The notes under the pieces are model-generated. The model did no database searches, was not told the DNA's origin, and saw nothing but the letters and a program-made list of their open reading frames with translations. This document shows, piece after piece, positions 7,256-17,501 of a stretch of DNA of 64,000 nucleotides; position 1 is the stretch's first letter, and each line of letters begins with the position of its first letter. The position numbers and the translations under genes are program-made. The DNA comes from Paraflavitalea devenefica (lineage in GTDB: Bacteria; Bacteroidota; Bacteroidia; Chitinophagales; Chitinophagaceae): contig NZ_JAARML010000002.1 of the NCBI RefSeq assembly GCF_011759375.1, forward strand, positions 2,250,150-2,314,149. The letters are read 5' to 3'.

Positions 7256-8272
7256 ATGGACGATGTATATAAACAGATCTATGAAATGGAGGGCGTGAAC
7301 AGCCTGTCGAAGCATGAACAGTTGGTGAACGGCATCCTGAGCGCTATCCAGAATAAAACACTGGCGCAGGGCGATATGCTCCCCTCGGTCAATAACCTGA
7401 TCAATGAATTTGGTTTTGCCCGCGAAACCATTGCCAAAGCCTATAAGGACCTGGTAAAACGCGGTATTGTAGAGTCTAAGAACAGGGTAGGGTTCTTCGT
7501 TTCCAACAATAATGTAAAACAGCACCTGCGGGTGGCCCTGGTACTCTTTGCTTTTGATGCCTTCCAGGAAACCTTCTACAAAGTGTTCAGGTCCAAACTG
7601 GGCAAGGGCGTTCATATAGACGTTTTCTTTCACCACAACAATATTGACGTGCTGGAAAGCACGATCCAAAGCATTCGTGGCCGCTATGGCATGTATGTGG
7701 TGGCGCCTATTCCCCATCACCGCACCGCTGCTATCCTGGAAACACTGCCCATGGATATGTTCCTTATGATTGACCGGTTTGAGAAGGTCCCGGGCGATCA
7801 TGCTTATGTGGCCCAGGAGTTTAAAGAGTCTTCCTACCGGGTATTTGCAGAACTGAGTGATACTATCAAGCAGTATGATAAAATGGTCTACTACCACCGG
7901 CCTGCCGCTGATACACCGATCGAGATACTGCAGGCTTTCAAAACCTTTGTAAAGGATTATAAAATAAAGCATGAAATAAAGGCTGAGTATGTTCCCGGCA
8001 CACTGGAGAAGGGGAAAGTGTATTTTACCATCAATAATACTGAGCTGTGGATGATGCTGAAGGATTGTAAGCTCATGAAGCTGAAACCCGGAAAAGATGT
8101 GGGTATCCTTTCGCACAATGATGAAGTGGTAAAAGAGATCATCTTTGATGGTATTACCACTTATTCTGCCGATTTTAAAGTAATGGCGGAAAAAGCGGCT
8201 GAGTTTGTGCTCAAACGAAAGATGATCCAGGAAATAATCCCTACCGTGTTAATCAGGCGCAAGTCGCTATGA
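7256..8272 (+). CDS. GntR-type regulator with LacI-like sugar-binding domain
   Basis: 338 residues. Residues about 15-85 form a GntR winged helix (LPSVNNLINEFGFARETIAKAYKDLVKRGIVES). The rest is a periplasmic-binding-protein-like effector domain (VALVLFAFD, YVVAPIPHH, MIDRF, VGILSHNDE, IFDGITTYSADFKVMAEKA), the same arrangement as AraR-type repressors. It should bind DNA in the cytoplasm and respond to a sugar. It heads the utilisation locus, 14 bp from the symporter, so the two are co-transcribed. Near-identical sites in its own promoter and in the susC promoter suggest autoregulation and control of the locus. Regulation by this class rather than a hybrid two-component or ECF/anti-sigma system is less usual for SusC/D loci. 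Confidence 0.9.
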   Translation: MDDVYKQIYEMEGVNSLSKHEQLVNGILSAIQNKTLAQGDMLPSVNNLINEFGFARETIAKAYKDLVKRGIVESKNRVGFFVSNNNVKQHLRVALVLFAFDAFQETFYKVFRSKLGKGVHIDVFFHHNNIDVLESTIQSIRGRYGMYVVAPIPHHRTAAILETLPMDMFLMIDRFEKVPGDHAYVAQEFKESSYRVFAELSDTIKQYDKMVYYHRPAADTPIEILQAFKTFVKDYKIKHEIKAEYVPGTLEKGKVYFTINNTELWMMLKDCKLMKLKPGKDVGILSHNDEVVKEIIFDGITTYSADFKVMAEKAAEFVLKRKMIQEIIPTVLIRRKSL

Positions 8273-8286
8273 TGATCTGATACACC

Positions 8287-9876
8287 ATGAACCTGACAGG
8301 ATTTATCTGCTTTTTATTGTTTCTGGCCATCGTTGCTGCCATTGCTATTATTAAGACCAGGAAGATGCGCCTCAACACGACTGTTGCTTATTTTATGGGC
8401 AACAGATCGCTGGGCTTCTGGATGGTGGGCGCCTCCCTTTTTCTAACCAACCTCAGCAGCAACCAGTTTGTAGGTGAGAATGAATTTGTATATACCAATG
8501 ATATGACGGTAATGGCCTGGGGCATGAGTTCCATACTGGCCATGCTTCTTGTGGCGGAATTCTTTTTACCCATCTACCTCAAAATGGGGGCCGTTACCAC
8601 ACCTGATTTTCTGGAGCATCGTTTTGGCCCCGGCCTGAAGAAGATTGTCTCCTTCATCTTCCTGGCGAATTATCTCGTAACGCTCATCCCCACTATATTG
8701 TATGGCAGCGCTGTGGCGCTCAATGGCATCTTTCATATTGATGAAGCGCTGGGCATCAGTTATTTTTCTGCCATCTGGTTGCTGGTGGTCCTGGTGGGTG
8801 TTATCGGTGGATGCTACACCATACTGGGCGGGTTTAAAGCCATTACGGTTTCTGACCTGGTGCAGGGAGCGGGATTACTGGTAGGAGGGGTGGCCTTACT
8901 CTGGTTCAGTCTGCGTTACCTGGGCGATGGAAGCATATTGGGTGGCATTCAAAAAATAGGGGGATCAAAAAAAGAACACCTCAATGCCATCGGCGGGTCC
9001 AGCGACCCCATTCCATTCAGTACCTTGTTTACAGGCATGTTCCTGATCAATCTCTACTACTGGGGCATGGAGCAATACATCATGCAGCAGGCGCTGGCCG
9101 CCAAAAGCCTGTCGCAGGGACAGAAAGGCATGTCGCTGGCCTGTGTGGGCAAACTGCTTGCTCCCTTGCTGCTGAATGTGCCCGGTCTTATTGCGGTGCA
9201 TCTTTATCCCAACATCACCAATACGGCTACGGTGTTCCCCCGGCTGGTAGGTGATGTACTGCCACCTGTGGTGACTGGCTTTGTAGCAGCCATTGTATTT
9301 GGGGCAGCCATCAGTACATTCAATGCGGGGCTCAATAGCTCAGGCACTTTGTTTATTATGAACCTGTACAAACCCTGGCGAAAAGGAAATGCCAGTGACC
9401 GTGAACTGGTAAAGGCAGGCAGGATTTTCCAGGTAAGCACACTTATCCTCGCCATGTGCTTTTCTCCGTTCATACTCTTCTTTGAAGGCGGCTTTTATCA
9501 CTATATCCAGAAGATATCCAGCTTCTTCAGCGTTCCTGTATTCACCGTTATGATCGTAGGTTTCATGACGAAGCGGGTGCCGGAATCGGCAGCCAGGATA
9601 GGATTGTTGTTTTTCATTGTTACGTACACCCTGAGTCAGTTTGTGTTTGATGTGGGGGTACATTACCTGCATGTGTCGGCCATTCTTTTTGTTATTACCG
9701 TGGTGCTCATGCTGGCCATCGGGAAGTGGAGACCCATGGCCATACCCTATACCGAACGCAACTTGTCGGTCGTTGACCTGCAGCCCTGGCGCCACCGGTA
9801 TTGGTTCTTTCTCCTGCTGATCGTGCTCATGGCAGGCGCCTTCATACTGTTTTCAAAAGCTGGTATCGCTCAATGA
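8287..9876 (+). CDS. Sodium/solute symporter (SSS family), probable sugar transporter
   Basis: 529 residues with about 14 hydrophobic helices. The sequence FMGNRSLGFWMVGASLFLTNLSSNQFVGENEF is the conserved first-helix region of the SSS (SLC5) family, followed by TPDFLEHRFG and GGFKAITVSDLVQG, both typical. It sits in the inner membrane and would take up the mono- or oligosaccharide released by the locus enzymes with sodium. It lies between the regulator (14 bp upstream) and the alpha-galactosidase-like gene (37 bp downstream). Galactose is a reasonable guess from the neighbouring enzymes but is inference. Confidence 0.9.
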   Translation: MNLTGFICFLLFLAIVAAIAIIKTRKMRLNTTVAYFMGNRSLGFWMVGASLFLTNLSSNQFVGENEFVYTNDMTVMAWGMSSILAMLLVAEFFLPIYLKMGAVTTPDFLEHRFGPGLKKIVSFIFLANYLVTLIPTILYGSAVALNGIFHIDEALGISYFSAIWLLVVLVGVIGGCYTILGGFKAITVSDLVQGAGLLVGGVALLWFSLRYLGDGSILGGIQKIGGSKKEHLNAIGGSSDPIPFSTLFTGMFLINLYYWGMEQYIMQQALAAKSLSQGQKGMSLACVGKLLAPLLLNVPGLIAVHLYPNITNTATVFPRLVGDVLPPVVTGFVAAIVFGAAISTFNAGLNSSGTLFIMNLYKPWRKGNASDRELVKAGRIFQVSTLILAMCFSPFILFFEGGFYHYIQKISSFFSVPVFTVMIVGFMTKRVPESAARIGLLFFIVTYTLSQFVFDVGVHYLHVSAILFVITVVLMLAIGKWRPMAIPYTERNLSVVDLQPWRHRYWFFLLLIVLMAGAFILFSKAGIAQ

Positions 9877-9913
9877 GCATAACAATCATAACCGCTGCGA
9901 ATAAACTATAAAC

Positions 9914-11971
9914 ATGCAACTGAAACACTTAACCAATAGGAAGCCGGTAACCTTTATGGCAGGCATTATACTCTTATGTGCCCTTCCTGCCTTTTGTATG
10001 GCCGGCACAACCGGAGGTAAAGACGGTATTATCGCTATTCCCTTTGGGAAAAAAGATACTATTCTGTATTATATGAATAGCGGGACTTACACTGTACTAT
10101 TTAGCGGCAAACCGGTTATCAGAGAAGCTGCTGCTGTATATGGAGGAAATGTAACACTTGAAAGTACTGTCGATGCCCCGCGAAAATATTCAGTCGCTTC
10201 CATCAACGATGCCTGGGGAAAAGGAAAGTTGCATAGTATAGAGCAAATCCGGAATGATATGCGTATGCAGCAACTGTTTTACGTATACCCTGGTAAATCT
10301 TTCTTTTTTGTGCAGGTAAAAGTGTATGGAAAAAACGTGGCGGCAAACTTTATTTCACCGATTTACCTTAGCGAGGTCATTGTAGAAGGTGCAGGGGATA
10401 AGCGTGGTCTGGCAGTGCCTTTCGATAATGATATGTGGGTACGTTATAATGCACGGCCATTGGGAAAAGACGGCTATATCAGCAGCGAAGTAACGGCCTT
10501 ATACAACAATGATAATCATCAAGGGTTGATCATTGGTTCTGTAGAGCATACTGTATGGAAATCCGGCATCATAGTGTCAGGCGGAAGTCAGCCGGGTCTC
10601 ACTGCTGTTGGCGGGTTCTCCGACAGTGTGATCACCCACGACAAGATACCCCATGGTAAAGTGGCTATCAATGATACACTTTGTAGTTCGCCGAAGATAA
10701 TGGTCGGCATGTTTTCCGATTGGAGGAACGGTATGGAAGAATATGCGCGGGCTAACAAACTGGCAGAACGGCCGGTTATTGCCCGGTGGAAGAAGGCCAC
10801 CCCCATGGGATGGAACAGTTGGGGTGCTATACAAAATAAGATCAACCTTGATAAGGCAAAAAGGGTAGTGGACTTCTTCAGCGATTCCTGTAAAGGTTTC
10901 CGCAATGCAGAGGGCTTCCTGTATGTTGACCTGGACTCTTACTGGGACAATATGATGAAGGGAGGGATAAACGGTGATGTAAGCGCCCTGCAGGAATTTG
11001 TACAGTATTGCCGGAGCAAAAACTTCAAGCCTGGGATATATTGGGCGCCTTTTACCGACTGGGGAAAGCATGACAGAAAAGTGGAGGGTTCTACTTCCTG
11101 GAATTATCCGGCAACTTGGACCCGTCAAAACGGGAAGGCGATGGATGTGGACGGCGCTTTGGCCATGGACCCTACACATCCGGCTACCAGGGCGCGGATC
11201 GTAACCTACATCAACCGGTTTAAAGAATTGGGCTTTGAAATGATCAAAGTAGATTTCCTGGGTCATGCGGCTTTGGAAAGCGACCGGTTTTATGATCGGG
11301 CTGTAACCACCGGCATGCAGGCTTACAGAGCAGGGATGGAATTTTTAGACAGTGTGCTTGATAATAAGATGCTGGTGTATGCTGCCATTTCTCCTACCAT
11401 GGCTACCGCCCGTTATGTACACATGCGCCGCATCGGCTGCGATGCTTTCAGTGCTATTGATAACACGGAATATACCCTCAACAGCACCGGTTATGGCTGG
11501 TGGCAAAGCAGTCTGTATGATTATATTGATGCAGACCATGTGGTGTTCAATAAAGAAACAGCAGGTGCCAACAGGGCCCGGCTGGCTTCGGCCCTCGTTA
11601 CCGGTACGCTGATCACTGGTGATGACTTCGCAACAACAGGTGCGTGGAGCGAAGCGGCACAACGCCTGTTACAGAACAAGGATTTACTAAGTGTGGTGAA
11701 AGACGGCCATAGCTTCCGGCCATTGGAAGCCAATACCGGTAACAGTGGCGTGGTGCTATTTATAAAGACCATCAAAGGTGCAACTTATCTTGCTGTATTT
11801 AACTACGGTAATACAGGACACAAATACACGATTTCTCCTGCCAGACTTGGATTGAAAGGTTCACAATGGAAAGCAAAAGAGCTGTTTTCGCAGGTGTCGT
11901 CAACAATTACCGGCCATCTTGAGCTGCACATACCTGCTGCAGATGCAGTGATATACAAGATAATACGATGA
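9914..11971 (+). CDS. Clan GH-D (GH27/GH36-like) alpha-galactosidase-type glycosidase
   Basis: 685 residues with a signal peptide (ILLCALPAFCMAG). Residues about 30-290 form a beta-sandwich. The barrel starts at MGWNSWG (Met298), the hallmark of GH27-type enzymes. Asp447 in MIKVDFLGH lies on the strand where clan GH-D enzymes carry the nucleophile, and Asp510 in RRIGCDAF matches the acid/base position. A C-terminal beta domain follows. Expected reaction: removal of an alpha-linked terminal galactose or a related sugar, in periplasm or at the surface. It completes the first operon of the locus. The precise family and specificity are not certain. Confidence 0.8.
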   Translation: MQLKHLTNRKPVTFMAGIILLCALPAFCMAGTTGGKDGIIAIPFGKKDTILYYMNSGTYTVLFSGKPVIREAAAVYGGNVTLESTVDAPRKYSVASINDAWGKGKLHSIEQIRNDMRMQQLFYVYPGKSFFFVQVKVYGKNVAANFISPIYLSEVIVEGAGDKRGLAVPFDNDMWVRYNARPLGKDGYISSEVTALYNNDNHQGLIIGSVEHTVWKSGIIVSGGSQPGLTAVGGFSDSVITHDKIPHGKVAINDTLCSSPKIMVGMFSDWRNGMEEYARANKLAERPVIARWKKATPMGWNSWGAIQNKINLDKAKRVVDFFSDSCKGFRNAEGFLYVDLDSYWDNMMKGGINGDVSALQEFVQYCRSKNFKPGIYWAPFTDWGKHDRKVEGSTSWNYPATWTRQNGKAMDVDGALAMDPTHPATRARIVTYINRFKELGFEMIKVDFLGHAALESDRFYDRAVTTGMQAYRAGMEFLDSVLDNKMLVYAAISPTMATARYVHMRRIGCDAFSAIDNTEYTLNSTGYGWWQSSLYDYIDADHVVFNKETAGANRARLASALVTGTLITGDDFATTGAWSEAAQRLLQNKDLLSVVKDGHSFRPLEANTGNSGVVLFIKTIKGATYLAVFNYGNTGHKYTISPARLGLKGSQWKAKELFSQVSSTITGHLELHIPAADAVIYKIIR

Positions 11972-12130
11972 TTAAAGCTCCTTCTTTGGATCGTCCTGCA
12001 AGGGTGAAACCTTACACTCATTTGTCATTTCGAACCCTGCCATACGCTGCTGCACAGGCAGGAACTGTACAGGGTGAGAAATCTGTTATCGAAGCAAAGG
12101 AGCGGTTCAGACAATTTCCCCTAAAAATAT

Positions 12131-12160
12131 TTTGGCCCACTGAAAATAAATCTATATTTG
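12131..12160 (+). promoter_or_regulatory. Promoter of the susC operon
   Basis: TTTG at 12131-12134, an 18-bp spacer, and TATATTTG at 12153-12160 match the Bacteroidota consensus. This explains separate transcription of susC and downstream genes after the 259-bp gap. Confidence 0.75.
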
Positions 12161-12186
12161 TAGTAGTATAGTATAGGATAGTACAG
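12161..12186 (+). promoter_or_regulatory. Candidate operator, copy 2 (susC promoter)
   Basis: Immediately after the -7 box, 12161-12181 matches 7186-7206 at 19 of 21 bases. A second partial box, ATAGTACAG, follows at 12178-12186. A protein bound here would cover the transcription start, consistent with repression. Confidence 0.6.
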
Positions 12187-12230
12187 ATGGGCAATAAAAA
12201 TGCTGTCTGTGCGTATTTGGAAAACTAACA

Positions 12231-15200
12231 TTGCTTTTTATGATTACAAGATTTGCTTGCCGTGCAGGGCGACCGATCGCTCATCCACGCAACCCCGTCC
12301 TTTTCATTCCCACTGCTTTATGCCTGATCTTCCTGTTGCTATCTGTCAGTTCCCGGGCGCAGGAACCTGCCGGCACTCCCTTATCGGGTGTGGTGGTAGA
12401 TAGTGCCAGCGCGCTACCTCTTACCGGCGTATCGGTAGTGATCAAAGGAACGAAGCAGGGTACCAGTACCGATGCGAAGGGACACTTTTCATTGGACATT
12501 TCAGCCAACCAGGCCGTGCTGGAATTCTCTTTTGTAGGTTACAGGCCGAAAGAAGTGATTGCCAGCAAGGGACGCCCTGTAAGGGTAACGCTGGCGCTGA
12601 GCATTGACACCACCGGCGATGTGATCGTGGTGGCTTATGGCCGCCAGAAGAAACAAAGCATGGTGGCTTCTATTACGAGCATCAATCCCAAAGAATTGAG
12701 AGGGCCCACCAGCAACCTTACCACCATGCTGGCGGGAAGGATCTCCGGCGTGATCGCTTACCAGCAGAGTGGAGAGCCGGGCGCAGATAACGCTTCCTTC
12801 TTTATCCGTGGAGTAGGTACCTTTGGCGCCGGTAAGCGCGATCCCCTGATCCTCATTGATGGGATGGAGTCTTCCAATACCGATTTGGCGCGCCTGCAGC
12901 CCGATGATATTACCGGTTTCTCCGTATTGAAAGATGCTGCTGCTGCCTCCCTCTACGGAGCACGCGGCGCCAATGGAGTGATACTGGTAACTACGAAGCT
13001 GGGTACCGAAGGCAAAGCGAAATTCAATATACGGCTGGAGACGCCTGTTTCCACCAATACGCGCAATTTCAAATTTGCCGATAACATTACTTATATGAAG
13101 CTGGCCAATGAGGCGGTACTCACCAGGGATCCCCTTGGCGTATTGCCTTATTCTCAAAATAAGATTGATCATACCGCTGCAGGCGATGATCCCTTGCAGT
13201 ATCCCAACAACAACTGGATCAAAACACTGATCAAGGATTATACCGTTAACCAGAAAGCCAACATCAACGTGAGCGGCGGGGGTAAAACAGCCCAATATTA
13301 TATTGCCGGCACGTACAATGTAGACAGGGGTATCCTGCGCACTGCCCCCGGCAGCAGCTTCAACAGCAATATCAAATTGAGCAATTACAGTGTACGTTCC
13401 AACGTCTCCATCAACATCACGCCTTCCACCAAAGCGATTGTAAGGACCTCCGGCCAGTTTGATGATTACAATGGTCCTATTGGTTACCGCGATGGCGATG
13501 GCAACTGGGTCAATGGCGGACGGGCAGTGTTCAACAGTGCAATATGGTCCAACCCGGTCATGTTCCCTGCTTACTACCCGGCCAGCTATGCCCCCTTCCT
13601 CAATCATCCGTTGTTTGGCAATGCATTTATAGGGAATACTACTTCGCTGTACAATAATCCTTTTGCCAGCATGGTATCAGGCTTTCAGCAGTACAACACC
13701 TCTACACTAAATGCACAGATTGAGCTGAGCCAGAACTTCAACTTTGTAACGCCTGGCCTTTCTGCCACGTTTATGGCCTATACCCAACGGTATTCTTTCT
13801 TCGACCTGAGCCGCCGGTACAATCCATTCTATTATACCTTGCTGCCCGATGCCAATGGTAAGCTCACCGTGCTCACCCCGCTGAATAAAGGGCAGGGCAC
13901 AGAATACCTCAACTACAGCCAGGGCGATAAGATAGTGAATACGGTGACCTATGGACAGTTGTCCGCCAATTACAGCCGCACGTTTGCCGACAAGCATGCC
14001 GTCAGCGGTATGTTGATCGGTATCATGCGTAACTTCCTGAATGCAAATGCAGGCGACCTTCAGTCTTCCCTGCCGCAAAGGAACCTCGGTCTGTCGGGCC
14101 GGTTTACGTATGGTTTTGACAGCCGCTACCTGGCCGAATTGAATTTTGGTTATAATGGTTCTGAACGTTTCGCTGCCAACAACCGCTTTGGCTTTTTCCC
14201 TTCTGCAGGTTTGGGTTGGGTAGTATCCAATGAACCATTCTTTGAAAAGGCAAAAGATGTGGTGTCCAACCTGAAGTTCCGCTTTACCTATGGGTTGGTG
14301 GGTAATGACCAGATCGGTAATGTGAATGACCGCTTCTTCTACCTGTCGAATGTATACCCCAACAATGATGGCCGCGGTTTCCATTGGGGTTCCAGTCAGA
14401 ACTATTATGTGACCGGTTATTCCATCAACCGGTATGCGAATACAGCCATTACCTGGGAGAAAGATGTAATGACCAATTATGGCATGGACCTTTCCTTTGC
14501 CAATGGTATCAATGTAACAGTAGATGCCTTTCATGCGGTGCGCTCCAATATCCTGATGAATAGAAGTACCATCCCTTCCACGATGGGTCTTGAAGCCGGT
14601 GTACGCGCCAATGTGGGCAAGGCCTCCCGGAAAGGAGTGGATATCGCGGTTGATTATTCCAAGACTTTCAGAAAAAACTTGTGGATCCAGTTGCGCGGTA
14701 ATATGACCTATGCCACCAGCAAACTGCTGATCAACGAAGAACCCAACTATCCCGATGAATTAAAATACCTGTCGCGCGTAGGCTTGTCGCTCAACCAGGC
14801 GTATGGCTTACTGGCCGAAAGATTATTTGTGGATGACATTGAGGCCGCAAACTCTCCTGTACAAAGCTTTGGTGGCAATAAGCCAATGGGTGGTGATATT
14901 AAATACCGCGACATCAATGGCGATGGACAGATCACTGGTCTTGATATCGTGCCACTGGGGCATCCCACCAGTCCGGAAATTACCTATGGCTTTGGCTTCT
15001 CCATGGGGTATAAGTCTTTCGACTTAAGCGCCTTCTTCCAGGGCAATGCCAGGGTATCCTTCTTTATCAATCCATACAATATTTCTCCTTTTGTGCTCAA
15101 TGGCGGTTCTCAGAATGGGTTGCTTACTGCTATTGCCGAAAGCCATTGGTCGGAAGAGAACCAGGACCTGCACGCTTTCTGGCCCAGGCTGGATGCGCGG

Positions 15201-15461
15201 TTCAATAACAACAACTCACAAACTTCCAACTGGTGGTTGCGCAACGGCGCTTTCATGCGGTTGAAAACGGTGGAGCTGGGTTATACACTGCCATCCAAAT
15301 TCCTGCATCGCCTGCGTTTCTCCAATTTCAGGATCTATGCCAATGGACAAAATCTTTTTGCCATCAGCAAATTCAAATTATGGGATCCTGAAATGGGTGG
15401 CAATGGCCTTGGTTATCCTGTACAGGCCGTGTACAACTTTGGTATCAACTTCGGATTTTAA
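12231..15461 (+). CDS. SusC-like TonB-dependent outer-membrane transporter
   Basis: 1076 residues; starts at 12231 or the second Met at 12240 are both possible. A signal peptide ends near SRAQ (residue 44). A carboxypeptidase-D-like domain spans about 50-125 (LSGVVVDSASALPLTGVSVV). A TonB-box-like DVIVVAYG lies at 130-137, then the plug (LILIDGMES, SLYGARGANGVILVTTK) and a 22-strand-type barrel ending in aromatic NFGINFGF. It transports oligosaccharides across the outer membrane with energy from TonB. The susD gene follows after 18 bp. It has its own promoter with a candidate operator. Confidence 0.96.
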   Translation: MLFMITRFACRAGRPIAHPRNPVLFIPTALCLIFLLLSVSSRAQEPAGTPLSGVVVDSASALPLTGVSVVIKGTKQGTSTDAKGHFSLDISANQAVLEFSFVGYRPKEVIASKGRPVRVTLALSIDTTGDVIVVAYGRQKKQSMVASITSINPKELRGPTSNLTTMLAGRISGVIAYQQSGEPGADNASFFIRGVGTFGAGKRDPLILIDGMESSNTDLARLQPDDITGFSVLKDAAAASLYGARGANGVILVTTKLGTEGKAKFNIRLETPVSTNTRNFKFADNITYMKLANEAVLTRDPLGVLPYSQNKIDHTAAGDDPLQYPNNNWIKTLIKDYTVNQKANINVSGGGKTAQYYIAGTYNVDRGILRTAPGSSFNSNIKLSNYSVRSNVSINITPSTKAIVRTSGQFDDYNGPIGYRDGDGNWVNGGRAVFNSAIWSNPVMFPAYYPASYAPFLNHPLFGNAFIGNTTSLYNNPFASMVSGFQQYNTSTLNAQIELSQNFNFVTPGLSATFMAYTQRYSFFDLSRRYNPFYYTLLPDANGKLTVLTPLNKGQGTEYLNYSQGDKIVNTVTYGQLSANYSRTFADKHAVSGMLIGIMRNFLNANAGDLQSSLPQRNLGLSGRFTYGFDSRYLAELNFGYNGSERFAANNRFGFFPSAGLGWVVSNEPFFEKAKDVVSNLKFRFTYGLVGNDQIGNVNDRFFYLSNVYPNNDGRGFHWGSSQNYYVTGYSINRYANTAITWEKDVMTNYGMDLSFANGINVTVDAFHAVRSNILMNRSTIPSTMGLEAGVRANVGKASRKGVDIAVDYSKTFRKNLWIQLRGNMTYATSKLLINEEPNYPDELKYLSRVGLSLNQAYGLLAERLFVDDIEAANSPVQSFGGNKPMGGDIKYRDINGDGQITGLDIVPLGHPTSPEITYGFGFSMGYKSFDLSAFFQGNARVSFFINPYNISPFVLNGGSQNGLLTAIAESHWSEENQDLHAFWPRLDARFNNNNSQTSNWWLRNGAFMRLKTVELGYTLPSKFLHRLRFSNFRIYANGQNLFAISKFKLWDPEMGGNGLGYPVQAVYNFGINFGF

Positions 15462-15479
15462 GCACTGAAACAAGAAACA

Positions 15480-17408
15480 ATGAAAGCAACTTATTATATA
15501 CCAGCGCTGCTGTTGATCCTGTCAACTACAGCTTGTAAAAAGAACTTCTTAGATGTGGTGCCGGATAACGTGGCCACGCTTGATAACGCCTTTACCATGC
15601 GGTCGGAGGCGGAAAAATACCTGGCTACCTGTTATTCTTACCTGCCCAATGATGGCGACCCCGTAAGCAATGTGGCCTATCAGGCAGGAGATGAGTTTTG
15701 GCTGGCTTATCCGCCTGCCAGTCTTACCGCCACCAACTGGAATATTGCCCGTGGCAACCAGAATGTGGTAAGGCCCTATGGCAATATCTGGGATGGCGAC
15801 TATTTTGAAAATGTGGGATACGACAATATGTTTACGGGCATCCGTACCTGCAATACCTTCCTGGAGAATGTAGGCGATGTAAAGAAGATCCCCGACCTCA
15901 CGATGGATGAAAGAACAAGGTGGCTGGGCGAGGTCATGTTCCTGAAAGCGTATTATCATTTCCTGCTGCTGCGGCAATATGGCCCCATTCCCATCATGGA
16001 CAAAAGCATTCCCATCAATGCACCGCTGGAGCAAACCAAGGTAAGGCGTGAAACAGTAGATTCTGTTGTGAATTATATTGCTAACCTGCTGGATGAAGCA
16101 GCCGCCAAATTGCCGGTTTCCCTGCTTACGCCTTCTACAGAACTGGGCCGTATTACAAAGGCCATCGCGTTAAGCATAAAAACAAAAGTGTTGGTATTGG
16201 GCGCCAGTCCGCTGTTTAACGGTAACGCCGATTATATCAACTTTAAGGACAAGCAGGACCGGTTACTGATCAATACGACTTACAGTGCAGAAAAATGGCA
16301 GCGGGCTGCGGCAGCCGGTGCAGCAGCGATCAAAGCCTGTGAAGATGCCGGTATCTACCTGTATAAATTCATTAATACCACCGGGTTCTCCCTTACACCG
16401 GGAACGATTACTCAAATGAGCATACGCAATGCCGTTTGTGAAAAGTGGAACCAGGAATGGATCTGGGCCAATTCCGAATCCTCTACCTGGCAGTTGCAGT
16501 ATTCTTCCATGGCCCATATTGATCCAGCTAATTCGGGTAACTCCAGCATTTATGGCACCCTGGGGCCCACCATGCAGGTAGTACGGCAGTTCTATACAAA
16601 AAATGGCGTACCCATTACAGAAGATAAAACATTGGACTTCTCCAACGCCAATCAATTGAGAACAGCCTCCCATGACGAGCGCATTGATTTTGTGGAAGGG
16701 TACCAGACCGCCAGGGTCAATTATGACCGGGAGCCACGTTTTTATGCCGACCTCGGTTTTGACGGCGGAAGATGGTATATGCAAAACAGCCCCAGCCGTA
16801 CCGATGAAAATACCTGGAGCGCCCAATTGCGGTTAGGCCAGTTTGGCGCCGGGGTGGCCGTGACCATCACTACTTATTACCCCAAGAAAATGGTGAACTG
16901 GAAGTTTGCCTACCAAAGCAACAACAGCAGCCATATAGAAGATTATCCTTTGCCCACCATGCGCCTCGCCGATCTGTACCTGTTGTATGCAGAAGCATTG
17001 AATGAAGCGTCCGGACCTTCCGAAGACGTATACAAATACCTGAACCTCATCCGGGAGCGGGCGGGCCTGCCAACTGTTCAGCAGAGCTGGACCAATTATG
17101 CCATCGATCCCGGTGCTTACCTCACCAAAGAAGGTTTGCGTACGATCATTCGCAATGAGCGCAATATTGAATTGTCATTCGAAGGGCACCGGTTCTGGGA
17201 CCTGCGCCGCTGGAAACTGGCCGGTCAATTACTCAACGGTAATGTTACCGGCTGGGACAGGAGCGGCACTGCCGACCGGCCCGACCTGTTTTATACGCCT
17301 ACTACTTATTACAATATGCGTTTTGTAGTGCCCAGGGATTATTTGTGGCCCATCCGGGAAAATAACCTCCCGGTCAATGAAAACCTGGTACAAAATCCGG
17401 GCTGGTGA
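15480..17408 (+). CDS. SusD/RagB-family glycan-binding lipoprotein
   Basis: 642 residues. MKATYYIPALLLILSTTAC gives a lipoprotein signal with Cys19. The sequence has the RagB/SusD TPR-like architecture (FLKAYYHFLLLRQYGPIPI, then MRLADLYLLYAEALNEASG near residue 500 and IRNERNIELSFEGHRFWDLRRW near 555), followed by the usual aromatic C-terminal region. It forms the lid of the SusC transporter at the cell surface and binds the target glycan. It is 18 bp from susC. A palindromic element follows its stop at 17418-17463. Confidence 0.96.
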   Translation: MKATYYIPALLLILSTTACKKNFLDVVPDNVATLDNAFTMRSEAEKYLATCYSYLPNDGDPVSNVAYQAGDEFWLAYPPASLTATNWNIARGNQNVVRPYGNIWDGDYFENVGYDNMFTGIRTCNTFLENVGDVKKIPDLTMDERTRWLGEVMFLKAYYHFLLLRQYGPIPIMDKSIPINAPLEQTKVRRETVDSVVNYIANLLDEAAAKLPVSLLTPSTELGRITKAIALSIKTKVLVLGASPLFNGNADYINFKDKQDRLLINTTYSAEKWQRAAAAGAAAIKACEDAGIYLYKFINTTGFSLTPGTITQMSIRNAVCEKWNQEWIWANSESSTWQLQYSSMAHIDPANSGNSSIYGTLGPTMQVVRQFYTKNGVPITEDKTLDFSNANQLRTASHDERIDFVEGYQTARVNYDREPRFYADLGFDGGRWYMQNSPSRTDENTWSAQLRLGQFGAGVAVTITTYYPKKMVNWKFAYQSNNSSHIEDYPLPTMRLADLYLLYAEALNEASGPSEDVYKYLNLIRERAGLPTVQQSWTNYAIDPGAYLTKEGLRTIIRNERNIELSFEGHRFWDLRRWKLAGQLLNGNVTGWDRSGTADRPDLFYTPTTYYNMRFVVPRDYLWPIRENNLPVNENLVQNPGW

Positions 17409-17417
17409 GTGTCATAG

Positions 17418-17463
17418 GGCTCCAGGGTGGGTCGCCCTCCAAAGGGCGGCTCACCCGGAGCCC
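17418..17463. repeat. Palindromic element A, copy 1 (REP-like)
   Basis: A long hairpin: GGGCTCC at 17418 pairs with GGAGCCC ending at 17463, enclosing GGGTGGGTCGCCC and GGGCGGCTCACCC. A related element lies at 22404-22457 (shared AGGGTGGGTCGCC and GCTCACCC). It separates susD from the next lipoprotein gene. Confidence 0.7.
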
Positions 17464-17501
17464 GGGATTAATCATTAAAAACGGCTTGCAAACATACAAA
17501 T

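Noticed and set aside
12501..13607. Long reverse-strand reading frame over susC
   Set aside because: It lies entirely inside the clear SusC gene, and its composition reflects the complementary codons; no start context or family pattern.
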